Origin: Owenia fusiformis
Taxonomy: Eukaryota > Annelida > Polychaeta > Sabellida > Oweniidae
Direction of reading: 5' to 3'
DNA: 64,000 bases
Assembly: GCA_903813345.2 (NCBI GenBank)
Contig: CAIIXF020000004.1
Span: 28,149,986-28,213,985 of the forward strand
The notes under the pieces were generated by a model. The model ran no database searches. It saw only the letters and a program-made list of their open reading frames with translations, and had not been told where the DNA came from. How positions within the stretch are numbered: the first letter of the stretch is position 1; the number at the start of each line of letters is the position of its first letter. Position numbers and translations under genes: made by a program. Positions 21,438 to 31,650 of this stretch are shown in pieces.

Positions 21438-21582
21438 GAGTATTAATATTTCTTAACTTTATCAGCATATTCTATATGTTGGAGGTCATTTTGGATTTCA
21501 GAAGGATTGAGAGAAAACCCAGAATAATAAACGTTCTCACCAAAAGTTCTATGAAATTTTCCTGTGCACGTATTCACTGCTA

Positions 21583-21998
21583 CCCACCTAGTTACACAGA
21601 CGTATTGTCAGTGTATCATGGCTGAACTACTTCCGGGATTTGAATCTGGTAAGATATTTTTATTTCTCGATTTACATCTACTTATAAGTCACGATGTGGA
21701 TTATTATTTGGCTCGAAGTTATGGGAGATAGTCTAGTTTGAGAATGTGTCGATGGTTTTAGGTTTGGTATGTTAACGAAGACGCATTTCACATATTTAGT
21801 CCCTCACTTTTGTTACACTGACACATTCTCAAACTAGACTATCTTCCTTTACTTCGAGCCAAATTATTATCCACAATGTGACTTATAAGTAGGTGTAAAT
21901 CGGGAAATAAAAAAATCTTACCGAAATCTAGTCCCGGAAGTAGTTCCGCCATGATACACTGACAATACATCTGTGTAACTAGGTGGGTAGCAGTGTTA
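21583..21998. repeat. Large inverted repeat with ~165-bp arms
   Basis: The left arm (21583-21742) and right arm (21822-21998) are inverted copies with a loop of about 80 bp. Shared landmarks are CTAGTTACACAGA, GTGTATCATGG, ACTACTTCCGGGA, and TAGTCTAGTTTGAGAATGTGTC with complements. Each arm carries the MAELLPG start and a GTAAGA donor, so two copies face each other; a third copy lies at 4330-4511. It can form a strong hairpin. Confidence 0.85.
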
Positions 21999-22049
21999 TT
22001 GCAACCCCTTAGAGCGCCATGTCCAACAAATCCCCCACATTTACACGTT

Positions 22050-22440
22050 GGTAGTATATCACAAGTCAAACAATGAATCTTAAATCTATGATAAATTGGG
22101 CGATAATTAGTGAAAAAATATGCATCATCTTTTTTGTATATAGGAATAACTTTTGCTATTTTAAACCGATCCGGGAAAATTCCGCTTTTAAGAGATAGAT
22201 TAAAGATATGTAAAAGAGGATGGTGAAATAACAATCCACAATCTTTAATGATAAAAGTTTTAAAATCATCATGTCCTGCTGCAGAGGGTTTTAAGTTGGT
22301 AATTATTTTATTCAATTCATTTGCTTCAACGGTATCTAACAAAAGAGTTTGAGCTTGTCTTCCTATTGATTGCATAAAGTCCAAAGAATTTCTTTTTGAT
22401 TTTGGTATTTTACTTGCTAATTTTTCACCAACCTTTACGA
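22050..22440 (-). pseudogene. Non-LTR retrotransposon fragment (linker and RT fingers)
   Basis: The minus strand reads KVGEKLASKIPKSKRNS, then ELNKIITNLKPSAAGHDDF, LSLKSGIFPDRFKIAKVIPI, and ends in FFTNYRPI. This matches the linker and first reverse transcriptase blocks (PxKAxGxDxI, GxFPxxxKxAxVxPIxKxxD, NYRPIS) of CR1/jockey-group LINEs. The linker resembles the one in the ORF at 63092-64000 (IGKSLADKIP), so both probably come from one family. The frame then breaks into the inverted repeat at 21998. Truncated and inactive. Confidence 0.7.
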
Positions 22441-22501
22441 AAAAAATTATTAAATTGATTAGATTATATAAAACTAATTATTTATCAAACAAATATATCA
22501 T

Positions 22502-22585
22502 ATAATTCTTAATTCTCCTTTTGGAGAAAGAATGAAGTCTTAATGGACTTATTAAATGTGGTGATTCCATTCTCAGTAATTTTAT
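22502..22585. repeat. Dispersed repeat (partner at 19592-19680)
   Basis: Shares AATTCTC, TTTGGAGAAAG, ATGAAGTCTT and GTGGTGATTCCATTCTCAGT with the partner. Confidence 0.7.
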
Positions 22586-22779
22586 AGTCAGATCGAGGTT
22601 GCAAAATATTGAACTTAGGTAAATCAAATAAGGCAGTTTTACAATCTGGGCAAGTGTAGAATACATTGCATGCATTCTTTTACATTGGTTTTCATATTTC
22701 ATAAACTTAATATGTTTCTTTTAAAGCACAACATATGTTTCAAAATACATATATATTTCTCTAACATTGAGATCTGAGC

Positions 22780-23004
22780 TATTGCGCAGTATAGTAATCT
22801 ATTTTTAGACTAGCTTGTTGTTCTGAATTTGAGATCAGCGAGGTGAGATCTCAGCGACCTTTCTTAGGATCAATAAGGTGAGACCTCAATGATCTCTGAT
22901 TCTTGGATCAACTGCTAGACCTATATGATCTCTGATTTTAATGACCTCTGATCTCGAGGTTAGGTATAAAAGCCAATGTTTTCAGGAATTGCGCAGTTTT
23001 TAGA
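22780..23004. other. GATCTC-rich flank of the RAG-related transposon
   Basis: GATCTC, GAGATC and GATCTCTGAT motifs recur about eight times in both orientations between 22830 and 22960, forming a short degenerate repeat. It ends at TAGA (23001-23004), the left target duplication of the adjacent element. Confidence 0.5.
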
Positions 23005-23020
23005 CACAGCTTCCCCAGAT
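23005..23020. repeat. Transposon terminal inverted repeat, 3' side of gene
   Basis: CACAGCTTCCCCAGAT, preceded by TAGA. Its first five bases, CACAG, equal the start of the V(D)J recombination signal heptamer (CACAGTG); this is suggestive only. Confidence 0.85.
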
Positions 23021-23458
23021 CTGATACTTAGCTGTAATTATTAGATTAACCACAAGTGGCGCTGCTTAAGTTTCTTAACTGCATGCCTCTGATAAGACAG
23101 AGTATCAATTACAAGCCTATCTGCTGTACAGTGGGAAGTATCAGTGTTTCACTATGAAGGCAATATTTGACCAAATTATAGCATTATTCTTTATTCTTTT
23201 TTACATTATTTTGCATCTAGAATAAATTGCTGTAAAGTAAAATGATTAGTTTAAAGTATGGTCTATGTATGTAACTAATTTTAATTGGAGGGGCAAAGCT
23301 TGTAAATCCAAATATATCACACCAAAATGTCTACATAAAATGAGATATCTTTCAATAAGCTCCCCATACCATGCAGGCTAACTCTTCTACAGATGCCTAT
23401 TAATTGATTTATACAACCAACCATAGTATGTTGAATATAAACTAAAATGTACTTACAA

Positions 23459-23953
23459 TTAATCCAGAAGTTTTTTGACAAAATTACGTTTCTTGATGAT
23501 CGGATTTGATGTTAATAGTTCTGGTTGACAGCTTACAAAATGTTCGGTCATGGTTGCTACGAGTCTATTTAAATTGTTTTTAATTCCACGCATTCTATCT
23601 CCAAGATCATTGTAAACAGCGTGGATACTTTCCACTCCCTGCTCACCCATGAGACCCATACCACATTTGTATTTTATTATCCAATCAACCATGTGGTCTT
23701 CTAACAGATGTTGTTTAAGGATGATATTTGCTTTAGGGAAGCAAACTCTGTAAACATCTAAATAGTCATCTATGGCATCTTGGATATTTGATGTGTCTGA
23801 TCCATCTATATAATTCATATGGGAAATCATTTTATGAACTGAAGAAAATTTTTCATTTACAGCTTGTAGCCTCTCTCTTATTTTTTCAGCTTTCTTGATA
23901 ATTTTTCGTTCATTTTTTAGTCCCTTGCATATTTTCTGACAACACTTTGACAC
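23459..23953 (-). pseudogene. DDE transposase, C-terminal part (after frameshift)
   Basis: This frame continues the transposase after a one-base shift near 23930-23950. It contains HLLEDHMVDWIIKYKCGMGL, then MGEQGVESIHAVYNDLGD and LNRLVATMTEHF. In related proteins the GLMGEQGxESIH block carries the last acidic catalytic residue, here a glutamate near 23630-23645. The end (KKRNFVKKLLD) and stop look natural. The shift leaves the upstream frame to stop at 23917 after YARD. The upstream exon and this segment together give the expected length of the family, so the break is likely recent or an assembly error. Confidence 0.75.
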
Positions 23954-25419
23954 ACATCATTGTACACTGTGGGGTCCAAATACTTATGGCAGTGATTCCC
24001 AACGAATGACTTGCCGTGATATGGAGCTCTGTTTATATGGTGTTTTTTTAACGTTTCATCTAAACTTGCTGCCACAGTGCCAGATTCTTCATTTAATGTA
24101 TTTTTTGCTACCCTTTCTTCAATTTCTGTTTTTAATTGTTCCCTCTGTTGTTCGTTTCTTCTTGAATTTAACTTGTCTCTCAATTTTTGAATTTTTCCAG
24201 TCTCTATGATATATTTGCCATATGGTGTGTCTGCCCTTTCCATAATTAATCTGTTTTCACTGGCGATGTTATCAGCTATTAGGAGGTCAAGTCTGTGGCA
24301 TAATGACAGGAGGTGGTCATGGTGTTTTTTCACAACACCCAGCAGGACATGTAAATATGGGGGGCAAATATGATCTATCTCTATAGGGAGTAGAGGCTTG
24401 TTAATCACGTTATTGTGAAGTTTTGCATGACTCAATTTACCTTTAGATTCAGTAGAGAACTTTTCGTAGTCAGTTGACATTTTATCTAATGTTCTGCATG
24501 GAGACTTTCCTCGCATGTTCTGTGGTACTTTTAGATTTTCTGATTTTATGTTGCACCATAAACATGGATGACAACCAGCTGCCCCTGAAATTCCCATGCA
24601 TGTGCACAGAAACAGGTAATCACCACATATGAAAAGTTCAATAGTTTTGTCATGCCATTTCATATTTTGCAATGTCAAAATCTGGTCCTTATATCTTCCT
24701 ATACATATTTCAAGGTTTTCCCTGCTGTCCTTTGCATTCATCGCTGCAAAAACAATCACATTATTTGTCGAGTTGGGATTTTCAGTATTGACTATTTGTA
24801 AAGTCATCTTTAGGCTTTTGCCCCCATGGTCCCCACCAAGTTTTATCCAAATTTTGTTTTCTGGTATAATAGATTCGTTTTGTTGTAACATATTGTATTT
24901 GTTTAACTTGTCCAAATGGTTGTGTACATGTATAGGTAAATCACTCATATAGGCTAAGGGTAATTTTTTGTATACTTTACCCTTCCTTGAATTTGGTGAT
25001 ATGGTATTTCTTGTTGCTAATTTTATCATTTCCCCTCTCAAATCAATTGCTTTCAATAATTCCTTCCTGTACTCCCTTTGTTTATTTTGACTTTCTACAC
25101 TAACATTGCACGATTTTAAATGTCTAGTAATGTTTTTGAATTGTCTCCATGACAATTTGGCGGATGATTTTATTGCTAGGGCTTGTTTCCTTGATATCTT
25201 GATTTTATTTTTCTCATAACAGTTAAGAGTTTCTCTGTTTGCCTTTTTTCGATACTGAATGAGCCATTCTTTTGATATTTGCTTTAAAACCGCTTCATTG
25301 TTTTTCCCAGATGATGTTTTTCTATATATATTCATCTTTCTCGCACGTCTCCTCTTTAGGGGCGAGGAAGCAACTGATGAATTGACCTGTGCCCTTTCAA
25401 CTCTTAAAAACACAAGTGG
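23917..25419 (-). CDS. DDE transposase, main exon (RAG1/Chapaev-related)
   Basis: Exon 2 begins after the acceptor TTTATTTCAG (25421-25420). A basic N-terminal helix region (LKRRRARKMN, RKKANRETLN) leads to a catalytic core. Candidate first Asp is in KLGGDHGGKSLKM (24829-24831), second Asp in FICGDYLFLC (24619-24621), followed by GISGAAGCHPCLWC. The C-x2-C after the second Asp is typical of the CMC/Transib/RAG1 transposase group and likely binds zinc together with later histidines. The frame runs clean for about 500 residues until the frameshift at its end. Transposases of this group cut at inverted repeats and insert DNA. Family is inferred from motif order. Confidence 0.8.
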   Translation of the reverse strand, partial: PLVFLRVERAQVNSSVASSPLKRRRARKMNIYRKTSSGKNNEAVLKQISKEWLIQYRKKANRETLNCYEKNKIKISRKQALAIKSSAKLSWRQFKNITRHLKSCNVSVESQNKQREYRKELLKAIDLRGEMIKLATRNTISPNSRKGKVYKKLPLAYMSDLPIHVHNHLDKLNKYNMLQQNESIIPENKIWIKLGGDHGGKSLKMTLQIVNTENPNSTNNVIVFAAMNAKDSRENLEICIGRYKDQILTLQNMKWHDKTIELFICGDYLFLCTCMGISGAAGCHPCLWCNIKSENLKVPQNMRGKSPCRTLDKMSTDYEKFSTESKGKLSHAKLHNNVINKPLLPIEIDHICPPYLHVLLGVVKKHHDHLLSLCHRLDLLIADNIASENRLIMERADTPYGKYIIETGKIQKLRDKLNSRRNEQQREQLKTEIEERVAKNTLNEESGTVAASLDETLKKHHINRAPYHGKSFVGNHCHKYLDPTVYNDVCQSVVRKYARD

Positions 25420-25605
25420 CTGAAATAAATTTAATTTAGCGTTTAGTAAAAGAGCTGTATTTGAAACTATGGATTTTGATATCAAATGTCTGAGTATGAG
25501 TATTTCAGATTTTCATCAGCTTATCTTTATATTTAATCATATTCTCCATATTTACATACATTTACTTAATTATCTTATAATGATTTTTAAAGCAAAGTAA
25601 CATAC
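25420..25605 (-). other. Intron of the transposase gene
   Basis: Bounded by donor AAAG|GTATGT (25605-25600) and acceptor TTATTTCAG|CC (25421-25420). Both flanking exons are in phase 0 (exon 1 is 645 bp, exactly 215 codons), so removal joins the zinc-domain exon to the DDE exon. It is 186 bp and AT-rich. Confidence 0.7.
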
Positions 25606-26250
25606 CTTTCCCCGGGTTTTACATGTCAATTGTTCTTTATTAACAGAGTTTTTCAATTTTCTCTTTACAAGACATGTAAGTAGCTTTTCCTCCATAACTG
25701 AGAGATGATCATTTATACTTCTAGACATAATTTCTTGTATTGTTGCCTCTCTCCCACGGCCAGGTGTCATTTCCGTTGACATATCAAGACTGACGTCCAT
25801 ATTAGCGCATTGTTTTTTAGGGGTACTAGCTATTGGACTAACAGGGCAGCCCTCCAACGAATTTGGCAACTTTCTTTTCTTTCCTAGTACTTTGTTATTT
25901 GAGTATTCATTGCAAACCCAGCAGTCTTCACAATTATCCGAAATGTTATTCCATTTGCTATTTATGCTTACATAATGTTTCACTTTGGTGTCCTTGTTTT
26001 TTTCATTGCCTCTTCCCTGCTTCTTTGAATCTTTTAAAGTTCTATAGCATTTTTCACAGACTTTATTTGGGTGAATGTTTGGATTATCTAAATCTAACTT
26101 TATGTCTGGACAGTACTGTAGAAGTTCAGCTTGAATCAATGTACACGATTTTGGTACATATTTTTTACGAAATACTCTGTTTTTTAATCCACAAAGTCTG
26201 CATAATGTTTCTAAAGCACATTTGTGATAATCTGTATGATTATCCATCAT
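25606..26250 (-). CDS. RAG1 N-terminus-like zinc-binding exon of transposase
   Basis: Starts at ATG 26250. Residues 17-20 are CRLC followed by G; residues 59-61 are IHP; residues 65-68 are CEKC (NIHPNKVCEKCYRTLKD). The CRxCG...IHPxxxCxxC arrangement matches the zinc-binding stretch in the RAG1 N-terminal region (CRICG...IHPxxFCxxC) and the N-RAG-TP proteins. A second cysteine cluster (NCEDCWVC) lies near residue 110, then a basic KKRKLPN stretch, a possible nuclear localisation signal. The end (CKTRGK) meets a GTATGT donor. The domain likely serves DNA or protein binding for the transposase; that is inference. Confidence 0.75.
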
Positions 26251-26826
26251 GAAAATATTACATCCAGAGCATCTAGCATCAACTGAGTAAGTTGTAACAA
26301 ATTCTTATCCTAATTAAGGCATCTACTTGGAACATTAATTTCAGGAAAACTTGCTTTGCCCCTCACTTCAAACCTTTTCAATCTGATAGGGAACACTTAA
26401 AAGTTAACATATCTGAAAAATCATTGATATGGATGTGCAGGAAACATAGATATTTAGTGCTAAAGAGGAGAGAACATTAGCTTATCTCACTAAATTCTGA
26501 TTTCAACTCCCACAAGACATGTGGTTCTGATAACACATTTATTAAAGTCAACTTTACTTTGAAATCAAGATTTTAGACCACAGAAGTAGTTAGACAGCAG
26601 ATAGACTTATAATTTATTGCCCAGATGTATGGCTTAACACTGTTTATATTTGAAGAAAGTTGTAAGATGAAGTAAACATCACTCTCCATCATGGCTGATG
26701 ATGCTATCAGTTGCCAGGCAATAACTCAGAATGAGGCTCATTAAATATTAATGCAGGCTCATTGAATATTAAAGCAGCAGATTGGGTTTCACAAGCTCTG
26801 TGAACTAAATAACACAGGCAGAGGCT
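26251..26826 (-). promoter_or_regulatory. 5' leader of the transposon gene
   Basis: The 576 bp between the start codon and the right terminal repeat must hold the element's own promoter if it is autonomous. Visible content is AT-rich with a direct repeat of GCTCATTAAATATTAATGCA / GCTCATTGAATATTAAAGCA at about 26736-26775. No canonical core promoter stands out. Confidence 0.4.
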
Positions 26827-26842
26827 ATCTGGGGAAGCTGTG
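26827..26842. repeat. Transposon terminal inverted repeat, 5' side of gene
   Basis: ATCTGGGGAAGCTGTG, exact reverse complement of 23005-23020, followed by TAGA. Confidence 0.85.
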
Positions 26843-27083
26843 TAGAGAAGAATTAAATTCAGTTTTGAAACAGTAAGAGATATTGTAGTTATTAAGAGAT
26901 TGAAGAAATAAAATATATTTTAATACGCCTCTGAAGAGAAAGTATTTTGTGTTTGAATTAAACATTTAGAAATATGTAACACAAGTATGCTTCTTCTTGT
27001 ACCGTTTTTTGCCTATAAGACCTATATTTGATGGCTGAAATTTATTATATAAAAAGAGAAATGAAATTGATGATTCTGATTAC

Positions 27084-27173
27084 CTTTCATGAACATGATC
27101 ATCATCACTGTCATCATCAGATGCACCAGGACTGCTTGGCCTGGAATTACCCGGTGAATCATCACGATTATTC
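27084..27173 (-). CDS. Small acidic exon
   Basis: An acceptor TTTCAG precedes 27173 and a donor AG|GTAATC follows 27084. The 90-bp exon reads NNRDDSPGNSRPSSPG, then SDDDSDDDHVHE, an acidic serine-rich disordered segment. It lies outside the transposon boundary and has no identified partner exon, so its gene is unknown. Confidence 0.4.
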
Positions 27174-27214
27174 CTGAAATAAATTTTATGTCAGACTTGT
27201 AAAACTAATAAACA

Positions 27215-28075
27215 TCATGTAGACTTGAGAGTGTCAATATTTCCTATTACCTCCACAATATCTTCCAAATTGTTATTCCAAACCCAAAGTATTTGCACCC
27301 TATGAAAAAATGGAAAAGGCAAGATTAGCATAGGTGTAGATAAGCCTTGAACTCTATCACCATAATAAATCAGTATGAGATCCAAGGCTGTCATAACTCT
27401 GATTGGTAAAAACATATATGAAATGAAACTAAAATCCTTGATTCCTAGCTCTCTCTATTAGCGCCCGGTCCATTTTTTGTGGAGTATATTTGCAATGATA
27501 TTATACAGATTTTAGTCAAATATAGTCTAAAGCAATTTCTATTTTACAAATCATCCTATTTGTTTGTTTATAATTACTTTGACTTAACAATATGTAATAT
27601 TACATGTATTTACATGGATAAGAAAAAAATTTATATTTTTTATTCTATGATTAATGGATGTTACAGTTGGATGACCTTAATCACATATTAATCGAGGCAT
27701 CTGGCAATAGGTAGAATAAAATGTGAGGTTCTTTGCCATAACTTATAGAATCGAGGTCTTTGTTATGATTCTTATGTGATAAACAAATTTCAAAAACAAC
27801 TATTTGCAATCTTGAGATTTTAAGTGATCACGTGCAGTAAATCAATTCTTCAAGTTATGGTGACAATATATTTTATAAGACATGTTAGAAGGAGAGAATA
27901 AAAATACCAAGATTTTATGATTTATGGTGGAATATAATATCACCTAAGATTTTACTAGTTCATTAAAATACTGAAACCATCTGCTGATGTAATTGTTTGG
28001 TTTGTTATTTTTTTATTTTTAGATTCTTAGATTCTTTTTTCTTTTCCTTTTCTCTCTGTTTCAGTGTGTAATTGT
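27215..28075. other. No recognisable gene
   Basis: A 49-bp segment near 27300-27252 on the minus strand has acceptor- and donor-like edges but its phase does not join the acidic exon. The remainder is AT-rich with no assignable feature. Confidence 0.4.
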
Positions 28076-28479
28076 TCATCCACCTCCCCTTTTTGTAGCG
28101 CCAATACGTTTATCTTGCAAATTTGCTCCATCAATCGTATATGGGAAATTAATAACTTGGCCACGGATTGCAGCTTGACCATATAGTAGGATGACTAATT
28201 TAAGATATGCTTGGGTATCGGATATAAGCTGTTTTCTACTGAGGACAGATTTTGCAGACACTCAGGGATTTGACCAGGGTCCAAATTGTTCAAAATTGAT
28301 AAGTTTGGCATATATATGTCCTTTTTCTTCAAAGCATTGGTACATTTATTACAGAGTAATAAGAGATAATTGTTTGATTTGAAAGTTGATAAATATGGTG
28401 CAAATTCATCATCATTGTGTGTATATATTTTTTGATTTACGGAATGTGGAGCAAAATGGGGCTTGTGAGAGGAGTACAA
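28076..28479 (-). pseudogene. Helitron-like protein fragment (DUF6570-like region)
   Basis: Two overlapping minus-strand frames give LCNKCTNALKKKDIYMPNLS, then DPGQIPECLQNLSSVENSLY, and after a frameshift YLKLVILLYGQAAIRGQVIN followed by FPYTI. The C-x2-C...P-LxxLxxxExxLI...GQxAIxGxVINFP pattern is the region found just before the Helitron-like N-terminal domain in animal Helitron Rep/helicase proteins. Rep and helicase motifs are absent. The frameshift lies near 28240. It is a dead fragment. Confidence 0.55.
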
Positions 28480-28560
28480 GAACTCATACTTTTTTGAATT
28501 TAGGAATCAATGGTCCCCATCACTGTGTTTATAGGCATTCCAAGTGTCTGCACCTAAGTA
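28455..28560. repeat. Dispersed repeat (partner at 45755-45835)
   Basis: GGGGCTTGTGAGAGGAGTAC and GGTCCCCATCACTGTGTTTA are shared with 45755-45835; this copy has a 25-bp extra segment in between. Confidence 0.8.
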
Positions 28561-28579
28561 ACCTTCCATGATAATTTCT

Positions 28580-31490
28580 TTAGTACATGTTTATATTTCT
28601 GCATTATTTTCTACTCATTTGCCATCTATTTTAACAAAGTACATATAACACACAACACACAACAGATGATACATAAGTCAGGGAAGATATAAGGCTCTCG
28701 ATGACAAAGTCCACTCACTGATTGATATGTTTTGTCGCAAGAAGGGCAGTTGAATTTTTTTCCAATTTGTTTACACTCTCATTACATTCTTCATTCAAAT
28801 CATGATCAATCACAACTAAATCCAAATAATATCATCCCAACAAACAAAGTCACTATTAGAAGTCATTTCTGATGAAAATCAAAAAAACATTTTTAAACTC
28901 CCTGCTGCAAAAGGAACATTAACAACTTACCATCATTAGGGAGACAATGCACTGGATTAAATGTGGTGTAATTCGCCTAAGCAACCAGGGGTTTGTTATT
29001 TTTAACAATGGGAGACAGACATGGAACAATGGAGCAATAGATACAAAATGGAGTTGCCATTCCAGGTGATTCTATACTAATTATAATATTGCACAAGTCT
29101 GGATCTCCTTGGTGTAAAATACTTATCATTGTTTAACATTGGTGGAAAAGCCAAGAGAAAGAGAAAGTAAGCTTATTTTTGTGTTGCTAGAATGGTAACT
29201 GTTGATTCCCCAAGACCTTGCCAATTTATCCACTTTCTTTGTATTCAATTACTTAATACCATGAATGTTGATTAATTTGGAAGTCATCTGTAAAATAAAA
29301 AGTAAATAATATTATCATGGTTATTGACAATTTATTCTCAATTGATTATTGGGGCTTGAGAATTTATAGGTTCCTCTTCATCAACTTATGCCTCCCAAAT
29401 CTCCTTGTCATCGCTGTCTTCATCAGATTGAGATAAATCTGGCTGGCTAATCATCCTCGTCATATTAAAGATATACTTTCCCGGCTGGACATTTTTAACG
29501 ATAAACAATAACAGATAAATTAGACAATTTGGTTGTGAAAGAGGTGCTTTCTATTTTGATACCTCATTTGCACAGCTTGTCAGGCATATACTGCTTGATT
29601 TGAATGTCCATTACATGATCAGTTGGTATGGCCATTTAAATGATGTTTGTCAATCATTTTATTGATTCTAAATAGGGCTTCCTAACATACAATGGAACTC
29701 TTGCTGCCTTCAGTTTTATTAGGTTGCACATAAGCCAGTCATATCTTGTTCTGGTTACAGGCTGGTATCTTTTAACACCATATACAACCAACTGAGAATA
29801 ATCACCATTACTTGACCCAATGACTCTACTCTAGAAAAATAACAATATTATCTAAATAATTTTTTATGTACCTTTCAAATATCATATGATTCATATATCA
29901 TGAGATATATGATCTTGTTTTTACTGTCTCACCAGTTAGCATGTTGGTTTTGTTTTATTGCAAAGATCTTCAGTCTTAAGTACCAGAATAAAAATTACGT
30001 CTAATTAAAATTTTCCCGGCACAAACGACTCTTATTTTACTTTTTTGGGCTTCGTGAATGCACCAATTTCTCATTACATCCGAACAGGCTTTGGGCATTT
30101 GCTAAATTAAAACAATATGGTTGAGCCCATGAAACGTAAGAAAATAGTTATTAAAACAATTTTTGTATTTGGATTTTATAAAAGTTTCTCCCATGAACCT
30201 TCTCCCTCAAAGTCTCCCTCTTAATTTCACCAGTGACAGAATACATCTTACTTTTATAGGTGATGAAACAGCAACACTTCAGGGGCATTGTAGAATGTGT
30301 TTTCCATGACACTAATGTTCATGGTAAATGTCATTATTCTTCCATCATTCTAATCTTTTAAAGTAATTACCAGCATTTGTTTTGCCTTTTCACCAAGTTG
30401 TGAAATGAAATGTAGAACAATGTAGAACATGTCTATCAGGTCTACTTGTCAAGTCTTTGGCAACATATTGATGCAATATATACCATGTCACTCCCTTTGT
30501 TTTTATTTTTGTCCAGTATACCAAGCACAACCACCTCAGATTTACTGTTTGAGTGTTCAGTGTGATGTGTCACACGTTCATTATGCCATGTTTTAAAATA
30601 TGACATGTTATTGCTTAGCAGTTATTCAATAATTGCATATAATGTCTATTTATCTCATCAATTTCTAGGTTAATATTAATTTGCCATCAGGGAGTCTTTT
30701 GAAAATGGTTTTCAACTGTGATTGACTTTTCAACTTTGTTTCTGGGTGAACAAAGTGAAACAGTGGTTTAGTGGTTCAGCCGCCATTGACTTTTCTCACA
30801 TCCAGATGGTGCAGGCAGGCACAAAAGCCAAGCAAGAAAAAAGAAAAAACATTGGTATGATTTTAGAGTTTATCATTTGGTGTCATGAAAGCATTATCCC
30901 TTTTAATTATTACTTCATCTTTTCAACAGAAGTTTCTCAAGTATTCCAGTCTGTGAACGGGTAACCTTAATCTAACTTCAAATCTTGCATATGGGATGGA
31001 GTTAATGTCCCTGATATTGATTCATGTGAACGCAACTCTTGCGAGAATTGTTCACCCAATGGGGCTCCATCATAGGTGGCCTATGACAACACAATTCTTA
31101 TTGAGGCATATATGGGATATATCATCTGTTCACCTTTTCACCTGGTCATTTTTGGCTCATTATTAAAAACAATAATGGTAAAGCATTTTATATTTCTGAC
31201 CTTAAAATGCCATTTTAATTCATAAGTCACAGTTGTTAATGATAATTTTCCTATTTTACAATTTAATGGATTCTAAATATTCCAATCATCAATATATAAG
31301 TGTTTGGCAAAGTAAACAATAATAGGGCTCACACAAGGAGTAACTTTATTTCCAACTTTTTCATATTTAGGGATGTTTTGAAAACATACTAATTTGAACA
31401 TGACTTTATTTGTTAAATGCGAAATTGTTCTAAAAACAAGATAATAAAAGTTTTTTAATTTGTTTTAGTACAACTTAAATAAAGTTGTTG
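28580..31490. other. Long gene-poor AT-rich tract
   Basis: Contains a 40-bp dispersed repeat at about 28787-28828 (CATTCAAATCATGATCAATC), also at 41227-41268. A short acidic minus-strand frame near 29465-29388 (starting MTRMISQPDLSQ) is unassigned. 30450-30660 matches the family at 35235-35470. Nothing else is recognisable. Confidence 0.5.
30450..30660. repeat. Dispersed repeat copy (family at 16840 and 35235)
   Basis: GGCAACATATTGATGCA, CCATGTCACTCCCTTT and TTTGAGTGTTCAGTGTGATG occur in the same order at 35249-35470; the latter part also matches 16849-16960. Confidence 0.75.
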
Positions 31491-31494
31491 CAGG

Positions 31495-31650
31495 ACCCTT
31501 ATGACCTCTGTTGATAAAGTTGATGAAGGACTCTTACGACAAGTGTTAATAAAGTTGATGCAAGACACTTATCACCAGTGTTAGTCAAGTTGATGCAAGA
31601 CACTTATCACCAGTGTAAGTCAAGTTGATGCTTGACCAGTTTTAATAATG
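31495..31650. repeat. ~43-bp minisatellite
   Basis: About four units containing AAAGTTGATGCAAGACACTT or its variants; the last two are nearly identical (ATCACCAGTGTTAGTCAAGT / ATCACCAGTGTAAGTCAAGT). Confidence 0.85.

Larger units (their letters stand above)
23005..26842 (-). mobile_element. Chapaev/N-RAG-TP-like DNA transposon, 3838 bp
   Basis: Perfect 16-bp terminal inverted repeats (CACAGCTTCCCCAGAT at 23005-23020; its complement at 26827-26842) are flanked on both sides by TAGA (23001-23004 and 26843-26846), a 4-bp target duplication. The only substantial genes inside are one minus-strand two-exon protein: a RAG1-N-terminus-like zinc domain joined to a DDE transposase. Four-bp duplications and this protein type agree with the Chapaev group of the CMC/Transib/RAG1-related transposons. 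RAG1-N-like domains on mobile elements were described as N-RAG-TP in the sea slug Aplysia. The copy is nearly intact, with one frameshift. Confidence 0.85.

Noticed and set aside
20700-21440. CACTA-element termini around the transposase fragment
   Set aside because: I could not find matching CACTA/CACTG inverted ends or a 2-3-bp target duplication near it.
23005-23060. Complete recombination signal sequence (heptamer-spacer-nonamer)
   Set aside because: Only CACAG matches; no A-rich nonamer at 12 or 23 bp spacing in either end.
24006-24952. Plus-strand ORFs opposite the transposase
   Set aside because: Shadows of the minus-strand coding exon.
25863-26252. 129-residue plus-strand ORF opposite the zinc-domain exon
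   Set aside because: Cysteine-rich only because it mirrors the real exon; no independent signal.
27252-27300. 49-bp exon joined to the acidic exon at 27173
   Set aside because: Splice-like edges exist but joining produces an immediate stop in the acidic exon's frame.
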